Below, piece after piece: positions 27,362 through 35,807 of a DNA stretch of 64,000 nucleotides. Source of the DNA: Cyanosarcina radialis HA8281-LM2 (GTDB lineage: Bacteria > Cyanobacteriota > Cyanobacteriia > Cyanobacteriales > CCAP-1448); contig JAHHHA010000010.1 of assembly GCA_019359615.1 (NCBI GenBank), forward strand, positions 62,001 through 126,000. The letters run 5' to 3'. The notes below the pieces were generated by a model. The model did not search any database and was not told where the DNA came from. It saw only the letters and a program-made list of their open reading frames with translations. How positions within the stretch are numbered: position 1 is the stretch's first letter; every line of letters begins with the position of its first letter. The translations under genes and the position numbers were made by a program.

Positions 27362-27691
27362 CTAGGCAGCCTCATTATTGGCGCGAATGGCAGCGGCAAT
27401 TTCTTCGGGATAGGCATCGGCATAAGCCCAAGCATTGACGAGATCGGCGGCGGTGATGTGAGGATAGTCCTGTAATAGTTGAGCTTCACTGATGCCAAGC
27501 TGTTGAGCTTCGACTAATAGCCAAACGGCGATTCTGGTTCCAGCAATACAAGCTTCCCCGCCACAGATACCTGGAGTTTTGGTAATTCCCTTTCCGCTCA
27601 GGCTCAGGGTTTTGGTCAGACTCTGAACGATCTCTGCTCGATCGGCAGGCGATAGAGCGAGAAGTTGATGTTCGATTTCTGGACGAGTCAT
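27362..27691 (-). CDS. DUF433-family antitoxin
   Basis: 109 residues from the ATG at 27691. A GTG at 27730 is possible but no better supported. The diagnostic part is TPGICGGEACIAGTRIAVWLLVEAQQLG, then LLQDYPHITAADLVNAWAYAD, the DUF433 helix-turn-helix. An extra N-terminal 35 residues resemble a small helical module often found in such antitoxins. The pair with the DUF5615 toxin 3 bp downstream forms the second complete TA module within 5 kb. Confidence 0.85.
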   Translation of the reverse strand: MTRPEIEHQLLALSPADRAEIVQSLTKTLSLSGKGITKTPGICGGEACIAGTRIAVWLLVEAQQLGISEAQLLQDYPHITAADLVNAWAYADAYPEEIAAAIRANNEAA

Positions 27692-27794
27692 GGCAATCGG
27701 GAACGATCGGGACGATCTAGATCGTAGCACTCTGGATCTGGGCGATCGCTTGACACGATTTATATTGAATATAAGTTCGCTCCCCTAGATATCA

Positions 27795-30440
27795 ATGAAC
27801 GATCGCTTACCTATCTCTGGTGAAACATTTGCTCTCAAAGGCAATCAACCATTGTGGCTAGATAACCCGCAACTTGTTTGGATAGTTCGCTCTGGTGCGA
27901 TCGCTTTATTTGCCGTTACAGTGAAAGACGGATTAATAGAAGGTACTCGTCGTTATTTGTTTGACGTTACTGAGGGTGAGGCGCTATTCGGCATGGCTCC
28001 TTTATCAGACAATCCTTATCAAATTATGGCTGTCGCCTTAGAGGAAACAACTCTGTTGAAGCTAACTTCAGATCGGTTTTGGGAGGCAGAGAAAAATATC
28101 GACCTAGCGCAGAAATGGAGCGATCGCCTTTGGGGGGTTTGGGATGGAGAGGGGGAGATGGGGAGATGGGGAGATGGGGAGACACGGGAGAATTTAGCAG
28201 AGGATCTGGTGCAACTGCATAAAGATTTCCTCGATCGCTTTCAACAACTAGAGCAACAAAAGTACGATCGAGAGATTAACCAGCTAAAAGAAAGAGAACG
28301 CCTCGATCTTCAGGTAACTGAAGGAGCGATTAAAGAGTTAACATCGGTTTTTCAACCTCAATCTGAAGATGTAGAGGTTGAGGGCACGCCTTTATTAGTA
28401 GCGGCTGGTGCGGTGGGACGCGCTTTGGGAATTAACATTCGTCCGCCAGCCAAGTCAGAAAATTTGGGGCGAGTAAAAGATCCTTTAGAAGCTATAGCTC
28501 GTGCTTCTCGCATCCGCATTCGACGAGTGCTGTTGAGCGATCGCTGGTGGCAGAAAGATTGCGGCCCCCTTTTGGCTTATCTGGGCGAAGATCGCCATCC
28601 TGTAGCCTTGCTGCCTCAAGGAAATCACTATGAAATTTTCAATCCAGTAGAACGCACTCGCATCCCAGTCAGCGATTCTACTGCCCAACATTTAGCACCA
28701 GAAGCCTGGATGTTTTATCGGTTTTTGCCCGATACTAATGCTCCAGCTTGGGATTTACTCAAGTTTGCCCTGAAAGGTCGCGGTAAAGATTTGACCCTCA
28801 TCGTTTTAGCTGGAGTTGCTGCTACTTTGCTGGGAATGCTGACACCTCAAGCTACAGCGATTTTAATCGATCGAGCCATTCCCGATGCCAATCGCAGTTT
28901 GTTGCTGCAAATGGGCTTGGGTTTGCTAGCTGCTAGTTTTGGTGCTGCTAGCTTTGAACTAGTGCAAAATTTTGCCACTTTGAGACTAGAAACCATTTCT
29001 GAAGCCGATACTCAAGCAGCAGTATGGGATCGGTTGCTCAACCTGAAAGTCTCTTTTTTCCGGCAGTATACCTCTGGAGATTTGAGAAATCGCGTCTCGG
29101 CTATTAGTAAAATTCGCCAGCGGCTCAGCGGTACTACTCTCCACACTCTATTTAACAGCTTTTTTTCTTTGCTCAATCTGGCGCTGTTATTTGTATACAG
29201 CCCACCATTAGCTTTAGTGGCCGTGGTGGTAGCATTAATCGCGATCGTGGTCACTGGAATTTCTGGTTTGATTACCCGCCGCCAAATTATCCCATTGCAA
29301 AAGTTAGAAGGAGAGATTTTGGGATTAATGGTACAGGCGATCGGCGGTATTTCTAAACTGCGAGTTGCCGCTGCCGAGAATCGGGCTTTTGCTTATTGGG
29401 CGAAAAAATATCGCCAGCAACTCAATCTCACCCTCACTACTCAAGCAGTTGAGGATCGGCTGGCAGCTTTTAACGTCATGCTGCCAACTGTAAGTGCAAT
29501 TATTATCTTTTGGTTGGCTAGTAACTTAATCGGTGAAGGTTTATCGACAGGGACTTTTTTGGCCTTCAATGCCGCTTTTGGTATTTTTATTAGCGGTGCT
29601 ACTGGTTTGAGCAATACCGCGATCGATGTTTTAGAAATCTTGACTTTGTGGGAGCAAGCCAAACCGATTTTGGCAGCTAAATCGGAAGTAGATGAGAGCA
29701 AAACCGATCCGGGGCGGCTTTTAGGGGGAATAAAACTCGATCGAGTCACGTTTCGCTATCGATCGGACGGCCCTTTAACTTTATCTGAAGTCACGATCGC
29801 CGTTGCCCCTGGAGAGTTTATCGCTTTAGTCGGTCCTTCTGGCAGCGGCAAATCTACCCTGATCAGGTTATTGTTGGGCTTTGAAACTCCAGAATCGGGC
29901 ACGATCTATTACGACGGTCAAGATTTATCGGGTTTGGATATCTCCGCCGTGCGCCGCCAGTTAGGGGTGGTACTGCAAAACGGTCGGATCGACTCGGCTT
30001 CGATCTTTGAAAATATCGCTAGCAATGCCTTGGTAACGATGGATGAAGTCTGGGAAGCCGCGCGGATGGCCGGGTTAGCAGACGATATTCGCGCCATGCC
30101 GATGGGGATGCACACGGTAATCTCGGAAGGCGGGACGAATTTATCTGGCGGGCAGCGACAGCGGCTATTAATTGCCCGCGCTTTGGTGTTAAAACCGCGA
30201 ATTTTGCTTTTAGATGAAGCTACCAGCGCCCTAGACAATCGCACCCAGCAGATCGTCATTGAAAGTCTAGAAAGCTTGCAGGTAACTCGGATCGTCATCG
30301 CCCATCGCCTCAGCACCATCCGCCAAGCCGATCGAATCTATGCGATCGAGGCTGGTAGAGTTGTGCAACAAGGCACCTTTGAAGAACTAGCCCAAGCTGA
30401 AGGACTGTTTGCTAGGCTTATAGCTCGACAAATGGCTTGA
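27795..30440 (+). CDS. NHLM/NHLP-type bacteriocin export ABC transporter, permease-ATPase
   Basis: 881 residues. The N-terminal 280 residues form a cyclic-nucleotide-binding-like region with no C39 peptidase. Then comes a six-helix permease (about 330-620), then the ATPase: Walker A GPSGSGKST near 682, signature LSGGQRQRL near 783, Walker B ILLLDEATSALD near 803. This is the layout of the TIGR03797 component, which pairs with a C39-bearing TIGR03796 exporter and an HlyD protein to secrete nitrile-hydratase-leader peptides. Neither partner nor a precursor peptide is seen nearby. An octamer repeat is inserted at residues 119-131 (GEMGRWGDGE). The low-complexity stretch is in frame, so the gene is probably intact. 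Confidence 0.85.
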   Translation: MNDRLPISGETFALKGNQPLWLDNPQLVWIVRSGAIALFAVTVKDGLIEGTRRYLFDVTEGEALFGMAPLSDNPYQIMAVALEETTLLKLTSDRFWEAEKNIDLAQKWSDRLWGVWDGEGEMGRWGDGETRENLAEDLVQLHKDFLDRFQQLEQQKYDREINQLKERERLDLQVTEGAIKELTSVFQPQSEDVEVEGTPLLVAAGAVGRALGINIRPPAKSENLGRVKDPLEAIARASRIRIRRVLLSDRWWQKDCGPLLAYLGEDRHPVALLPQGNHYEIFNPVERTRIPVSDSTAQHLAPEAWMFYRFLPDTNAPAWDLLKFALKGRGKDLTLIVLAGVAATLLGMLTPQATAILIDRAIPDANRSLLLQMGLGLLAASFGAASFELVQNFATLRLETISEADTQAAVWDRLLNLKVSFFRQYTSGDLRNRVSAISKIRQRLSGTTLHTLFNSFFSLLNLALLFVYSPPLALVAVVVALIAIVVTGISGLITRRQIIPLQKLEGEILGLMVQAIGGISKLRVAAAENRAFAYWAKKYRQQLNLTLTTQAVEDRLAAFNVMLPTVSAIIIFWLASNLIGEGLSTGTFLAFNAAFGIFISGATGLSNTAIDVLEILTLWEQAKPILAAKSEVDESKTDPGRLLGGIKLDRVTFRYRSDGPLTLSEVTIAVAPGEFIALVGPSGSGKSTLIRLLLGFETPESGTIYYDGQDLSGLDISAVRRQLGVVLQNGRIDSASIFENIASNALVTMDEVWEAARMAGLADDIRAMPMGMHTVISEGGTNLSGGQRQRLLIARALVLKPRILLLDEATSALDNRTQQIVIESLESLQVTRIVIAHRLSTIRQADRIYAIEAGRVVQQGTFEELAQAEGLFARLIARQMA
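28151..28184. repeat. GGGGAGAT octamer repeat inside the exporter gene
   Basis: About four units of GGGGAGAT encode GEMGRWGDGE in the N-terminal region of the ABC transporter. The frame continues correctly on both sides. Confidence 0.9.
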
Positions 30441-30453
30441 GGGAAACAATTAT

Positions 30454-30518
30454 CAGTTCGCAATTCGCAATTCGCAATTGGTATTAACTGCGAATTGCGA
30501 ATTGTCAATTGCGAATTT
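30454..30518. repeat. GCGAATT heptamer inverted repeat
   Basis: Three units of TTCGCAA are followed, after a short spacer, by three to four units of the reverse complement, making a hairpin of about 25 bp. It lies between the exporter and a minus-strand small gene and could serve as a bidirectional end signal. Related units occur at 50639-50768 and 54786-54817. Confidence 0.75.
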
Positions 30519-30519
30519 G

Positions 30520-30819
30520 TTAGCGATCGCCAAAGACGATCGTTTCTGCCCCCTGCAAAAACTTGACGATGCCATGAAAAGTAGAAATAGAGGAGTCACC
30601 AGTTCGATCTTCAAAATAAAAGGAGCCATCCGGTTTGATGTAAACCACAGGCTGATAGCTAAACGGGGTGATATCGGTTTGGATCTGTTGCTGCAAGTCA
30701 ACCCAGTAAGCAGCTTCTACCATCAAATCTCGATCTAGTTTGGCGATATATTCCAGGCGCTTATCGACAATATGCAGATTGAAACCTTGAGAGGTTGCTT
30801 CAATAGTTGCTAATGACAT
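30520..30819 (-). CDS. Small protein of unknown function
   Basis: 99 residues with a good ribosome site (AAGGAAGG, 7 bases before the ATG). The sequence has no signal peptide or membrane segment. Segments LDRDLMVEAAYWVDLQQQIQTDI and VVYIKPDGSFYFEDRTGDSS look like a compact alpha/beta domain. I do not recognise the family. It converges on the exporter gene. It does not resemble a bacteriocin precursor: there is no Gly-Gly site and no Cys-rich core. Confidence 0.55.
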   Translation of the reverse strand: MSLATIEATSQGFNLHIVDKRLEYIAKLDRDLMVEAAYWVDLQQQIQTDITPFSYQPVVYIKPDGSFYFEDRTGDSSISTFHGIVKFLQGAETIVFGDR

Positions 30820-31102
30820 AACGCCTTCCTTGTTTGAGATGCTTATTTGTTAATTACGTTGTTTTTCCAAATTTTATGCAGTTTTACTAGTTATTCATCG
30901 ATCGAATGTGCAACTTTTGAAATTGGTACATCTACCTCACCCGGTGCGGTGCCTCATGCCAACCTAGCAAGTATCTCTACCAGGTCGGTGCGATTTCATT
31001 TTCCTCCTCGGTAACTTGCCAAGTCGTGTAAACTACCTCATCTTTTCTTTGTGTCCTCTGTGCTTACCTGGCGGGAAGCCGCTGGCGCGTTTATGTGGTT
31101 GG
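30820..31102. other. Intergenic stretch without a recognised gene
   Basis: This is the spacer between the 3' end of murT and the promoter side of the small gene. No coding frame or RNA was recognised. Confidence 0.5.
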
Positions 31103-32443
31103 TTACAAAATTTTCCGCCCCGTCAGGAATCCCCGCACCTCCAGCATGGCGGAATAGGTAGGGAGGATATGCAGAGTCTTGTCAGCCGGAGTGCTCTCTA
31201 GTGCAGTAGCGATCGCTTCGCTTAAATCTTCTTTGACCACCAATTTCAAACCGTTGCTATTATCTTTTTGGCTGTAGCGCAGTCGCAGAGCCATATCGTA
31301 GACTCGATCGCCACTAACCACTATTGTTCCCCCCAAAGCCACTAATTTCTCAGTATCGACATCCCAAATCCAAGAAACATCGGTACCGTCGGGAATGCGA
31401 TCGTTCAAAACGATTAACTTCGCAGATACACCCCCAGTTTCCTCGATTTGGGTAACTGCTCGAATAGTTTCGTTCATCCCTACCGGATTTTTCGATAGTA
31501 GAATTCTTACCTTTTTGCCCTCTACCTCCAATTCTTCTGCCCTGCCAAACGCCGCCTGAAAGTTAGCTATTGTCTCTAAGATCGGATCGCTCTCGATGCC
31601 GATTTCTTGGGCTGCTAGCGCCGCCGCGATGGTGTTGTATTTGTTGTAAATTCCGATCAGAATTTGGGGCCATTCCTGAGAGTCGATCGCTACCTGCCCC
31701 TTACTAAAACCGCAACTAGGACAACTGTAATCGCCCAAGTGAGACAAATATACTCCTCGATATTCCAGGGAATGACCGCAACTAGGGCAATAAATCGAAT
31801 CTACGGCGTGAGGAATTTCATCTAGGTATTGCCCTGGTTCGCTCAACCCAAAAAACTTCACTTTCTTGCCAGTTTCTACCAGTTTTTGACCCAAATATGA
31901 CAAGGTAGGATCGTCAGCGTTTAAGATCGCTACCATATCGCTGGGTAACTGGACGATCGCTCTTTGCCAGCGTTCGCTAATCGTGTCTACTTCCCCATAG
32001 CGATCGAGTTGATCGCGAAATAGATTTAAACCCAAGATGCACTTCGGTTGCACTTGAGGCAAAACCTTGGGCACGACATTTTCATCTACTTCTAAAATGG
32101 CGTAATCGGCTTTCAGTTTGCCGCTAAAATCTGTACTCTCTAGCAGCGCCGTAATCAAACCGTTGTGGAGATTGGCTCCCGTGGCGTTGTGAGCCACCCG
32201 CCATCCTTGGCGTTCCAAAATTTGCCGCAACAACAGCGAGGTTGTAGTTTTGCCATTGGTGCCAGCAATGATGATAATCCCGTACTTGACTTGACGACAC
32301 AAGCGATCGAGGATTTGCGGTTGCAGGCGATTGGCGATGGTTCCGGGAAAAACGCTGCCCGCGCCCAAGCGTAATATGCCAATTAAGGAGGTAATCGTTT
32401 TCCCTGCTAAAACTGCCAGAATTAGTCGTACTCGATCTACCAA
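31103..32443 (-). CDS. murT: Lipid II isoglutaminyl synthase, MurT-type Mur ligase
   Basis: About 446 residues from a TTG at 32443, chosen because GGGGAG lies just upstream. A GTG at 32488 would add 15 residues without a ribosome site. It has the Mur ligase P-loop GTNGKTTT near residue 60, EVDENVVPKVLPQ, and ILNADDPTL. Two CPSCG knuckles near residues 215-245 form the zinc ribbon peculiar to MurT, and a DUF1727 C-terminal domain follows. MurT with the glutaminase GatD amidates the D-Glu of lipid II in Gram-positives and has counterparts in cyanobacteria. No gatD is adjacent, although it usually follows murT. Confidence 0.88.
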   Translation of the reverse strand: MVDRVRLILAVLAGKTITSLIGILRLGAGSVFPGTIANRLQPQILDRLCRQVKYGIIIIAGTNGKTTTSLLLRQILERQGWRVAHNATGANLHNGLITALLESTDFSGKLKADYAILEVDENVVPKVLPQVQPKCILGLNLFRDQLDRYGEVDTISERWQRAIVQLPSDMVAILNADDPTLSYLGQKLVETGKKVKFFGLSEPGQYLDEIPHAVDSIYCPSCGHSLEYRGVYLSHLGDYSCPSCGFSKGQVAIDSQEWPQILIGIYNKYNTIAAALAAQEIGIESDPILETIANFQAAFGRAEELEVEGKKVRILLSKNPVGMNETIRAVTQIEETGGVSAKLIVLNDRIPDGTDVSWIWDVDTEKLVALGGTIVVSGDRVYDMALRLRYSQKDNSNGLKLVVKEDLSEAIATALESTPADKTLHILPTYSAMLEVRGFLTGRKIL

Positions 32444-32549
32444 TTCAATCTCCCCATTCCGGTTAAGACATAAAAATGATGCCGACACTTAACGTGACGA
32501 CATCATTGCATAATAATTACCTCAATTGCGGCTAAATGCAACTAAGTTT

Positions 32550-33065
32550 TTACCACAGCGCTCTAGGGGCAGTTTCGGGAAGATCGTTGCCGCCAACAGC
32601 AGGAAGGGGAGTAGGAGCAGTCGTTTCTGTAGCTGTGGTTGTGGTTGTTGTAGTTTCTGTAGTTTCTGGGCTTCTGGCCACTACTTCCGAACGGATGGCT
32701 AGAATCCGAGCAGCGGTGACAGAGGTAGCAACATCGGCTTGTGGGATATACATCGCTACAGTGGTTGCACCCTCTTTCTCCGAGACAATCACTTCTTGTC
32801 CAGGAATCAGGTTATAGCGTCCGATTTCTTCTTTGCTCAGCCAGTAAGTTTTGGTTTCGCCGCTAGTCGTTCTCAAGGTCACAATGCCGCCAACAATACT
32901 CGCGATCGTACCTCTGGTCCCTTCTGTTGAATATGATTGCGTGGTAGAAGAGCTAGATCCGGCTGGCGCGGTACTATCGTCAGCCATCGCTGGGCAGAGC
33001 GCTCCTGCTGAAACTACCAAGGCTAAAGATAACCCTGCCAAAATATTTGTGGTTTTCAGTTGCAT
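32550..33065 (-). CDS. Secreted Thr-rich protein of unknown function
   Basis: 171 residues from the ATG at 33065 (GAGG seven bases upstream). It has a signal peptide (LAGLSLALVVSAGALCPAMA). The central domain TRGTIASIVGGIVTLRTTSGETKTYWLSKEEIGRYNLIPGQEV resembles a small beta-barrel of the KOW/OB or secretion-accessory type. The C-terminal tail is Thr-rich, and the protein ends in PETAPRALW. It is probably periplasmic. I do not recognise a named family. Confidence 0.65.
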   Translation of the reverse strand: MQLKTTNILAGLSLALVVSAGALCPAMADDSTAPAGSSSSTTQSYSTEGTRGTIASIVGGIVTLRTTSGETKTYWLSKEEIGRYNLIPGQEVIVSEKEGATTVAMYIPQADVATSVTAARILAIRSEVVARSPETTETTTTTTTATETTAPTPLPAVGGNDLPETAPRALW

Positions 33066-33128
33066 CACAACCTCGCTTTTATTGACTTTTTTAAGAGTTG
33101 TCAATATCCCTTGAAGTTTTTTTATCTT

Positions 33129-33142
33129 CAATATCGATATTG
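33129..33142. promoter_or_regulatory. Perfect 14-bp palindrome upstream of the secreted Thr-rich protein
   Basis: CAATATCGATATTG lies 64 bp upstream of the ATG at 33065. On the minus strand, TTGACA follows about 25 bp downstream of it. This is the position expected of an operator. Confidence 0.4.
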
Positions 33143-33725
33143 ACTGATGATTTTAGAACTATGGTTAGTATATCGCTGATGGGCAAAAAATAAAATAGTT
33201 ATTAGAATTCCCTATCTATAGGAGCGATAATGATGATATTAAGAGCCGATTAAAATCTTTAAACGCGATTGGCACAATTAACATCCTCCTTTAGACTTAA
33301 TCTATGCTTAGCTGCCAAGTAATTAACGTTATCTTTATATGGTTTCACCTCGATCGATAACTATTATCTATGTTTCACTCGCTCCGTTCCTAGCAGAGCG
33401 GTTGCAGATGCGTCGCGCCAGGTAAAACTATCGAGGTCAAAACCTTAACAAAAGTCAGATAGAGCGATCTTATTAACTAACAATTTGCTCGATTTTCTTT
33501 ATAGCAATCCGCTTGAAACTATCGCCACATCACTGCTTTAATTTATTGACAATTATCGTTTTCCTCCTCCTAGAGTAACATAATGGAGCGAGAAAAACTT
33601 GCCTTTACATCGATAATGTGTAATATTTGAATAGCGTTAATCGGCTAACGTCAGCACTATTTGGTGTCTGCTCCAGTTTAACTAATAGTTAATCGAGTGG
33701 TGTGTTACTCAATAAAGGTATAGCA
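33143..33725. other. Long divergent intergenic region before the L,D-transpeptidase
   Basis: 583 bp with no coding frame and no recognised RNA. A TTGACA at 33548-33553 lacks a convincing -10 at normal spacing. AAAGG at 33715-33719 is the ribosome site of the next gene. Confidence 0.5.
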
Positions 33726-34358
33726 ATGGTGAAAGCTAGATCGCAATCTCGAAGCTTGATGTCTGTCTGTTTGGGAATAGCAATAGTTATGACCTCTGGT
33801 GGCTGGCAGGCGATCGCGGCTCCATCGCTGCAAATTGAGTCCAATCCGAATGAAACTAACCCCCAGCAGCAGTTGCCCCAAATTGAAGAACTACCGCCCT
33901 TGCCGCCCATAGAGAAGCCCAAACCATCAGACAATCGGGCTAATCCTGTTAATCCAGCTACTCAAGAAGTGCGCTTGGTGCTGAGGCTGAGCAAACGTCG
34001 CGTTTACCTTTATCGAGGCGATAACATAGAAGTCAGTTATCCCGTGGCAATTGGGAAAAAAGGTTGGGAAACCCCTACGGGTCAGTTCAAAGTTTTGCAA
34101 ATGATCCGCAATCCCGCTTGGCAACATCCTTGGAAAGGAACCATCTCGCCACCGGGAGACAATAATCCTTTAGGGCGACGGTGGATTGCTTTTTGGTACG
34201 ACGAAAAAACCAAAAATGCGATCGGCTTTCACGGCACTCCCAACGAAAGACTGATCGGGCAAGCGGTTTCTCACGGCTGCGTCAGAATGCGCAATAAAGA
34301 TGTAGAGGCTTTATTCGAGAAAGTCGCGATCGGTACGCCCGTAACCGTCGAGAAGTAA
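33726..34358 (+). CDS. L,D-transpeptidase (YkuD family)
   Basis: 210 residues from the ATG at 33726 (AAAGG six bases upstream); an earlier in-frame start at 33702 has no ribosome site. An N-terminal hydrophobic leader (VCLGIAIVMTSGGWQAIA) exports it. A Pro/Asn/Gln-rich linker precedes the YkuD domain: RLVLRLSKRRVYLYRG, GKKGWETPTGQFKVLQM, GFHGTPNE, and catalytic SHGCVRMRNKDVE. It forms 3-3 cross-links or attaches proteins in the peptidoglycan of the periplasm. The His and Cys of the active site are present. Confidence 0.93.
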   Translation: MVKARSQSRSLMSVCLGIAIVMTSGGWQAIAAPSLQIESNPNETNPQQQLPQIEELPPLPPIEKPKPSDNRANPVNPATQEVRLVLRLSKRRVYLYRGDNIEVSYPVAIGKKGWETPTGQFKVLQMIRNPAWQHPWKGTISPPGDNNPLGRRWIAFWYDEKTKNAIGFHGTPNERLIGQAVSHGCVRMRNKDVEALFEKVAIGTPVTVEK

Positions 34359-34426
34359 GAGAGTCTGGCATACGCTATTCTCGATTCTCGATCCTATAAA
34401 AGATTTTTAGATTTAACACGCTTAGG

Positions 34427-34684
34427 ACAGGGGCGCGAAGTATTCATGCGCGTCAACTTAACGGTCAAAAGCTTGCCCCGACAGGGGTTCAAAACCCCTG
34501 TCTCAAAGCGAAAGTCCTCGCTCAGAGGACTAGTCGATCTCAGTAATTTCCTTCTTTAGCCCATTTTAATGGGCTTGTGCTTAAGCTGTGGGGTTTTCAA
34601 CCCCTGGCGGTTGGCGCTGAAGATCGAGGTCCAGCAATGGCTCTAGCTCTAAGTTGACACCAATGCGAAGTATTGCGCCCCTGT
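34427..34684. mobile_element. 258-bp MITE-like element made of consecutive hairpins
   Basis: Perfect 10-bp terminal inverted repeats ACAGGGGCGC (34427-34436) and GCGCCCCTGT (34675-34684) each abut a direct copy of GCGAAGTATT. Inside are four hairpins in a row: 34480-34502 (10-bp stem), 34513-34531 (7 bp), 34558-34575 (7 bp) and 34590-34604 (6 bp). No coding frame. The structure is non-autonomous-transposon-like or a structured RNA. Confidence 0.65.
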
Positions 34685-34692
34685 TGCGTTTC

Positions 34693-34940
34693 ATACCAAA
34701 TCCGGTTTACAAAACCGTCTTGACCTCAAGGAGCCTCCGGCTCCTTACAGGTGTATGGTTTTAAAAATTGGCTCTGTGAGCGATGAGTAGACGACCAAAA
34801 CAATGGCTTTTCTTCCCCTGCTCCAGAACCACCCCAAATCTCAAAAACATACCCTTGAAAGGCCTCCGGCTCCCCTCTCCCGTGGGAGAGGGGTTGGGGG
34901 TGAGGGCAGCAATGGATGGGATGAGAACCGGATTCGATAT
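34693..34940. mobile_element. MITE-like element with AAATCCGGTT ends, copy 1
   Basis: Its ends ATACCAAATCCGGTT (34693-34707) and AACCGGATTCGATAT (34926-34940) are inverted repeats matching at 13 of 15 positions. The interior has GGAGCC/GGCTCC and CCTCTCCC/GGGAGAGG hairpins. It is related in inverted orientation to 57589-57758. Open frames seen through it are repeat-derived and not genes. Confidence 0.65.
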
Positions 34941-35011
34941 CATTCCTCAATCCAAACTACAAGATCCGCGTTGGCGCTAGAGGAGTGCGGTAGCACGTAT
35001 CAATATTGTTA

Positions 35012-35043
35012 ATGTTGGGTTTTCTAGCGTCAACCCAACCTAC
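35012..35043. repeat. Half of the GTAGGTTGGG palindrome
   Basis: ATGTTGGGTTTTCTAGCG, then TCAACCCAACCTAC: the right half of the element complete at 14630-14703 and 40060-40133. It lies 70 bp beyond the MITE at 34693-34940. The rest of 35044-35213 holds nothing recognised. Confidence 0.7.
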
Positions 35044-35213
35044 CAAATGTCGATCGCTCTTCGCCAACGCAAAAGCCATCGGTCACGTGCCCTTAATCGA
35101 TCGGACAAATGGCTGATGGCTCATTAATAAGGACTGAAAGATGTCGTCCTTTATCTGAGAAATTGGCTTACTCGAAAGTTAGACATTCGAGCATTGCCGC
35201 TGAATTTAAGGCT

Positions 35214-35531
35214 TTAGCCGCTAGCGACCGCCACCACCGACTTAACTAGGGAGTTATCCATCCCTCGCAGGCTAGGAAAGAGAAAATGATTTTCTTCCAC
35301 ATACTGCGCTCCGAATAGACCCTTTTCAGCCCAGAAGTATCTATCTGTAGTATGCTCGTTCCGCTTGACTAGCAGCAAAGCTGGCGGAAGTATACTATGA
35401 GAGTGAATAAATCTTCTGGCTGCCGTTACTGGTTTATCTTCGCCGCTTTCGATACTATACTGAGGCACATGTTCTAGAATTCTGCGCCCTTCTTGACGGC
35501 GGCGACTTTTGCGCTTGCGTCTTCTTGCCAA
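35214..35531 (-). CDS. DUF3155-like small basic protein
   Basis: 105 residues from a TTG at 35531, chosen because AGGAGG lies eight bases upstream. The product then begins with the strongly basic ARRRKRKSRRRQEGRRIL. The body PQYSIESGEDKPVTAARRFIH and ALLLVKRNEHTTDRYFWAEKGLFGAQYVEENHFLFPSLR has the look of the cyanobacterial DUF3155 family, function unknown. The Arg/Lys-rich N-terminus suggests nucleic-acid contact. Longer starts to 35609 are possible in frame but add atypical sequence. Confidence 0.65.
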   Translation of the reverse strand: MARRRKRKSRRRQEGRRILEHVPQYSIESGEDKPVTAARRFIHSHSILPPALLLVKRNEHTTDRYFWAEKGLFGAQYVEENHFLFPSLRGMDNSLVKSVVAVASG

Positions 35532-35807
35532 CCTCCATACCTCCTCTTTCTGTTGACAGTTGTAATCATGGTTACAAAAGCCGTCGTTAGTATATCCGTT
35601 TGATAGCAAAATTTCAATAGCTTAAAACCCTCGATTTTAACATAGCGATCGCCGCCAATTTTAGCTTGACAGCACACCTCAAGCACTGACATCTAATTTA
35701 AGTGTCTACATAAAAATACATATATCTATAACATTTCGTAATATATTAGATTTTCTGCCGCTTCTTCTCCCACAGCCACCAAATTAAAACCGAGATCGAT
35801 CGTGTTG

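Noticed and set aside
34726-35012. Several overlapping short open frames on both strands
   Set aside because: They run through MITE ends and CTCTCC hairpins; no ribosome sites and no protein family.
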